A stretch of DNA of 64,000 nt. Origin: Crocinitomix algicola. Lineage in GTDB: Bacteria > Bacteroidota > Bacteroidia > Flavobacteriales_D > Crocinitomicaceae. The notes under the pieces were generated by a model that was not told the DNA's origin, ran no database searches, and saw only the letters and a list, made by a program, of their open reading frames with translations. Positions 61,409 to 64,000 of this stretch are shown here, piece by piece (position 1 is the first letter of the stretch; the number at the start of each line of letters is the position of its first letter). The DNA lies in contig NZ_LYPF02000002.1 of the NCBI RefSeq assembly GCF_001661595.2, forward strand, positions 186,001-250,000. Direction: 5' to 3'. Made by a program: the position numbers and the translations under genes.

Positions 61409-62566
61409 TTATGCCAAATTATAGAGATGTGTTAAAATAGATTGATCCGCGTCTGAAAGTTCAATTTTTCGTCGAGCCATCATGTTTTTCGCAACTTCAA
61501 AAGCTTTCTCAATAATAAATTTATCCGTATTTTCAACACCTCCCCATGCAAATGAAGGAATATATTTTGGGGGGAAACCTCCACCAAATATATTGGCAGA
61601 AACGCCAACTACAGTAGCCGTATTTAACATGGTATTTATCCCAGTTTTAGAATGGTCGCCCATGATAGTGCCACAAAACAAAATAGGGGATAAAACCATT
61701 TGCTTTTTACCGAAGTCGTATATTTTTACATTCGAATAATTATTTTTAAGATTACTTGTGTTCGTGTCAGCACCAAAGTTGCACCACTCACCAATTACCG
61801 AATTTCCCATAAAACCATCATGTCCTTTGTTGGAATAAGCTTGGAAAATGGAATTAGAAATTTCTCCACCAACTTTACAATGTGGACCAACAGTTGTAGC
61901 TCCGTATATTTTTGCTCCCATTTTTACAGTTGCATGTTCGCCTATGGCAAATGGCCCACGAATAATTGATCCTTCCATAATTTCCGCGTCTTTGCCAATA
62001 TAAATAGGGCCAGTTGAAGCATTTAAAATTGCATGATTAACTTGAGCACCTTCTTCAACGAATATTTCATTTGGTGCACTAACTTTATTAGTGTCATTGA
62101 GTTTGTTAGATTGCCTGTGTTCAGTTATTATTTCGAAATCAACTTTTAAGGCTGTATCATTATGTTGGAAGAGTTCCCAAACTTTGTTAAAATGAGGAAA
62201 GGTTATAGTTTTAGATAGAACAATTTTCTTTAGCTCCTGCTTACCTTTTAGCGCTATTCTTTCACCATTAGAATAAAGTGCTTCGCCTTCTTTAAGTGTA
62301 ATAACTTGTTGAAATAATGACTTGGTCGGTTTAATATTACCACTAATCGTTATGGTGTCATTCGTTGCACTTCCTTGTGGGTATTTTACGTTAAGATAGG
62401 CCTCTGTATTATAAGTCTTGGTGATCTCATTAAACTGTTTTTCAAATAAGGCCAGCCATGATTCTTCAACCGTTTGAATACCAAATCGAAGTTGCGAAAC
62501 GGGTTTTGTTAAAGTCAAGGGGGCTAAAGCGTGATGTAAATTGTTATCGTCAAAAATTATCTGCAT
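61409..62566 (-). CDS. GlmU-like sugar nucleotidyltransferase with left-handed beta-helix
   Basis: Begins at ATG 62566 (MQIIFDDNNLHHALAPLTLTKPVSQLRFGI), because the upstream part of the frame is the L31 terminator. 385 residues. A diverged N-terminal nucleotidyltransferase-like part lacks an obvious GxGTRM signature. It is followed by hexapeptide repeats (IYIGKDAEIMEGSIIRGPFAIGEHATVKMGAKIYGATTVG) and a C-terminal helical end. This is the Bacteroidota family usually named GlmU-like or putative glucose-1-phosphate thymidylyltransferase. Since the N-terminal motif is missing, catalysis of nucleotidyl transfer is doubtful. Confidence 0.8.
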   Translation of the reverse strand: MQIIFDDNNLHHALAPLTLTKPVSQLRFGIQTVEESWLALFEKQFNEITKTYNTEAYLNVKYPQGSATNDTITISGNIKPTKSLFQQVITLKEGEALYSNGERIALKGKQELKKIVLSKTITFPHFNKVWELFQHNDTALKVDFEIITEHRQSNKLNDTNKVSAPNEIFVEEGAQVNHAILNASTGPIYIGKDAEIMEGSIIRGPFAIGEHATVKMGAKIYGATTVGPHCKVGGEISNSIFQAYSNKGHDGFMGNSVIGEWCNFGADTNTSNLKNNYSNVKIYDFGKKQMVLSPILFCGTIMGDHSKTGINTMLNTATVVGVSANIFGGGFPPKYIPSFAWGGVENTDKFIIEKAFEVAKNMMARRKIELSDADQSILTHLYNLA

Positions 62567-62576
62567 AAAATAGAAT

Positions 62577-62609
62577 AAAAAAACCCGTCGAGGCATCGCC
62601 AAGACGGGT
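62577..62609 (-). terminator. rpmE2 terminator
   Basis: ACCCGTC (62583-62589) and GACGGGT (62603-62609) pair, with inner GGC/GCC. On the minus strand a T run follows (62583-62577). It lies between L31 and the GlmU-like gene. Confidence 0.88.
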
Positions 62610-62630
62610 CACTAAATTATAAAAAAAATC

Positions 62631-62888
62631 TTATTTTTTCATGTTCTTACCATAACGGTTTTTGAACTTATCAATACGTCCTGCTGTATCCACAAATTGC
62701 ATTTTACCAGTAAAGAACGGATGAGATTCTGAAGAAATATCCAATTTAATTAGTGGGTATTCAGTTCCGTCTTCCCATGCCTCTGTTTCATTTGAAGTCG
62801 CGCAAGAACTAGATAAAAATCTATAACCGTTTGACATATCCTTGAAAATAACCAATCTGTAATCCTCTGGATGTATTCCCTTTTTCAT
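62631..62888 (-). CDS. rpmE2: 50S ribosomal protein L31, type B
   Basis: [29 protein letters not shown] and [29 protein letters not shown] are the L31 type B marks. 85 residues, with the type B insertion ([16 protein letters not shown]) and no CxxC zinc pair, so it is a non-zinc form. A long leader (about 100 nt) precedes it. Monocistronic with its own promoter and terminator. Confidence 0.97.
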   Translation of the reverse strand: MKKGIHPEDYRLVIFKDMSNGYRFLSSSCATSNETEAWEDGTEYPLIKLDISSESHPFFTGKMQFVDTAGRIDKFKNRYGKNMKK

Positions 62889-62994
62889 CTTATTTTATTT
62901 TAATCTTCTTAAATTCTTTTCCGTTTCTTCAGCAAATTCAGTGGTTTTACTTAAAAATCAATCCCCTGATTCGATGTAAGAGGGTGCAAATTTA
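62889..62994 (-). promoter_or_regulatory. rpmE2 promoter and long leader
   Basis: TAAATTTG (62994-62987, minus), exact -7, followed by CACCC as at several strong promoters here. The leader of about 90 nt has CCCT/AGGG that could form a hairpin near its 5' end. Autogenous control by L31 is possible but not shown. Confidence 0.45.
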
Positions 62995-63056
62995 GTATTT
63001 TTTTTTAATTCATGATTATTTTCGGGCATAAAATAAAAAAAGTAAAATTACGTAAT

Positions 63057-63064
63057 TACATTTG
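63057..63064 (+). promoter_or_regulatory. -7 element of the beta-helix lipoprotein gene
   Basis: TACATTTG, exact consensus, 16 nt before ATG 63081. Confidence 0.5.
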
Positions 63065-63080
63065 TAAGATAGTTATATAT

Positions 63081-64000
63081 ATGCGATTTACTTTTATTTT
63101 TAGCTTAATCTTGTTGTTTACGGCGTTATTCGCATGTAAAAAAGATAAAAATTTTACGAAAGATCATCTCGATTTTTCAGCGGATACTTTACTATTCGAT
63201 ACCGTTTTTACAACCGTTGGTTCAACAACCAAAAGGTTTAAAATTTACAATAAAAATTTCGGGAATATTAAAATTGAAGAGGTGCAATTAATGGGAGGGG
63301 AGGACAGTCCTTTCAGAATTAATATAGACGGTGTATCTGGGGTTAAACATTCGAACTTGGAATTAGCAGGAAATGATTCACTTTTTGGTTTTGTGGAGGT
63401 TACACTGGATGTAAATGGCGGTACCTATCCAATGGTTATCTCTGATTCAATACGATTTTTAACAAATGGTTTAAATCAATATTTGAAGCTTGCCGTTTGG
63501 GGGCAAGATGCTTATTTTCACGCGCCTGAACCAGGTGAAAACTTAGTACTTGTATCTGATGAGATTGAATTGTGGAATAATGATAAGCCTCATGTTTTAT
63601 ATGGTTTGGTAGCCGTAGACTCAGCTCAACACTTAACCATTCCTCAAGGAACGGACATTTATTGTCATAAGGATTCTAGGTTAATCATTTATAAAGGTTC
63701 TATTGATATTCAAGGTGAGCTTGGTAATGAAGTAACTTTTCAAGGAGATCGTTTGGAGTCTTTTTATGATGATGTAACCGGTCAGTGGTTCGGAATTCAG
63801 CTAATTGGAGCGCGGGAAAGCTCTATTAACTATGCGATTATAAAAAATGGAGCAATAGGACTAGGAATCTATGAAGTACCATCAGGAAATATAAGACTTA
63901 CAAACACGATAATTGATAATTCAAATTTCTTTAATTTGCATCTATCGGATGGAGGCGCGCTTTACCAAGTTGAAAATTGTTTGTTTGGAGATGCAGGAAC
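63081..64000 (+). CDS. Beta-helix lipoprotein, N-terminal part (runs off window)
   Basis: Open from ATG 63081 to the window edge without a stop (306 codons). Lipobox LFAC (Cys19) with KKDKN after it. An Ig-like first domain (SADTLLFDTVFTTVGSTTKRFKIYNKNFGNIKI) is followed by parallel beta-helix repeats from about residue 175 (LTIPQGTDIYCHKDSRLIIYKGSIDIQGELGNEVTFQGD; INYAIIKNGAIGLGIYEVPSGNIRLTNTIIDNS). The pattern resembles Bacteroidota surface lipoproteins with right-handed beta-helices. The function is unknown; the C-terminus lies outside. Confidence 0.8.
   Translation, partial: MRFTFIFSLILLFTALFACKKDKNFTKDHLDFSADTLLFDTVFTTVGSTTKRFKIYNKNFGNIKIEEVQLMGGEDSPFRINIDGVSGVKHSNLELAGNDSLFGFVEVTLDVNGGTYPMVISDSIRFLTNGLNQYLKLAVWGQDAYFHAPEPGENLVLVSDEIELWNNDKPHVLYGLVAVDSAQHLTIPQGTDIYCHKDSRLIIYKGSIDIQGELGNEVTFQGDRLESFYDDVTGQWFGIQLIGARESSINYAIIKNGAIGLGIYEVPSGNIRLTNTIIDNSNFFNLHLSDGGALYQVENCLFGDAG

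Noticed and set aside
62567-62602. N-terminal extension of the GlmU-like protein
   Set aside because: The bases form the rpmE2 terminator, and the conserved start MQIIFDDNN begins at 62566.

Overview
The window looks like a contiguous chromosomal segment of a Bacteroidota bacterium, most probably of the order Flavobacteriales. The DNA is AT-rich. Ribosome binding sites are weak or absent, while many genes have the Bacteroidota promoter (TTTG or TTG, 18-22 nt, TAnnTTTG). Lineage-typical proteins are a T9SS-sorted secreted protein, an HU/CCDC81-SPOR membrane protein, bacillithiol deacetylase BshB1, type B ribosomal protein L31, a two-gene methylmalonyl-CoA mutase and DUF4625 and MbnP-like lipoproteins. 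No prophage, insertion sequence, CRISPR array or rRNA operon is visible, and no gene looks broken.

Layout. 1-7.5 kb: the end of pntB, a universal stress protein, a probable 6S-like small RNA, a GIY-YIG protein, tRNA-Met(CAT), an AlkB-like dioxygenase, the HU-SPOR protein, a metallo-beta-lactamase-fold hydrolase, Mpl and a DUF4199-like protein. 7.6-15.1 kb (minus strand): two tandem front-end-type desaturases, YidC, PyrG, a TPR protein and lumazine synthase. 15.2-19.1 kb: a polytopic glycosyltransferase, then STM3941-like, BshB1 and BioA. 19.2-24.5 kb (minus): a TPR-like secreted protein, methylmalonyl-CoA mutase (two subunits), and MazG with a small membrane protein. 24.6-30.4 kb (plus): a PagL-like lipid A deacylase with a GIN-domain lipoprotein, three small membrane proteins (two in cassettes with duplicated leader and terminator), an Omp28/T9SS protein and a small Cys-containing protein. 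30.7-34 kb: DapD, YbaB, then DUF547, exported rhodanese and a TIGR04282 transferase.

34-38 kb holds the most system-like uncharacterised locus: a minus-strand operon encoding a CKGKC-motif membrane protein, an outer-membrane barrel with an N-terminal CxxC, a DUF4625 lipoprotein and an MbnP-like lipoprotein. It is a candidate copper or metal envelope system. 38-40.5 kb is a tight DUF427-egtB-egtD ergothioneine operon. 40.7-42.8 kb is a short membrane protein with a SulP anion transporter. 42.8-50.9 kb carries a beta-propeller/SPOR fusion, a MutS2-like protein without an Smr domain, an oligopeptidase B and an L,D-transpeptidase lipoprotein. 51-64 kb carries rhomboid, a class IV aminotransferase, a TPR protein, YqgE, SmpB, a glycosyltransferase, an FkbM methyltransferase, a DEAD-box helicase, Lon, a GlmU-like protein, L31 and the start of a beta-helix lipoprotein that runs off the window.

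Regulatory reading adds several points. Six genes have an exact TAnnTTTG ending 5-8 nt before the ATG, which suggests leaderless mRNAs. Two -7 elements between mazG and the PagL-like gene face each other and form a palindrome. A 19-nt palindrome lies between the egt operon and the SulP locus. The lon terminator hairpin is built partly from the last codons of lon. All functional statements rest on reading motifs by eye; no database search was run.
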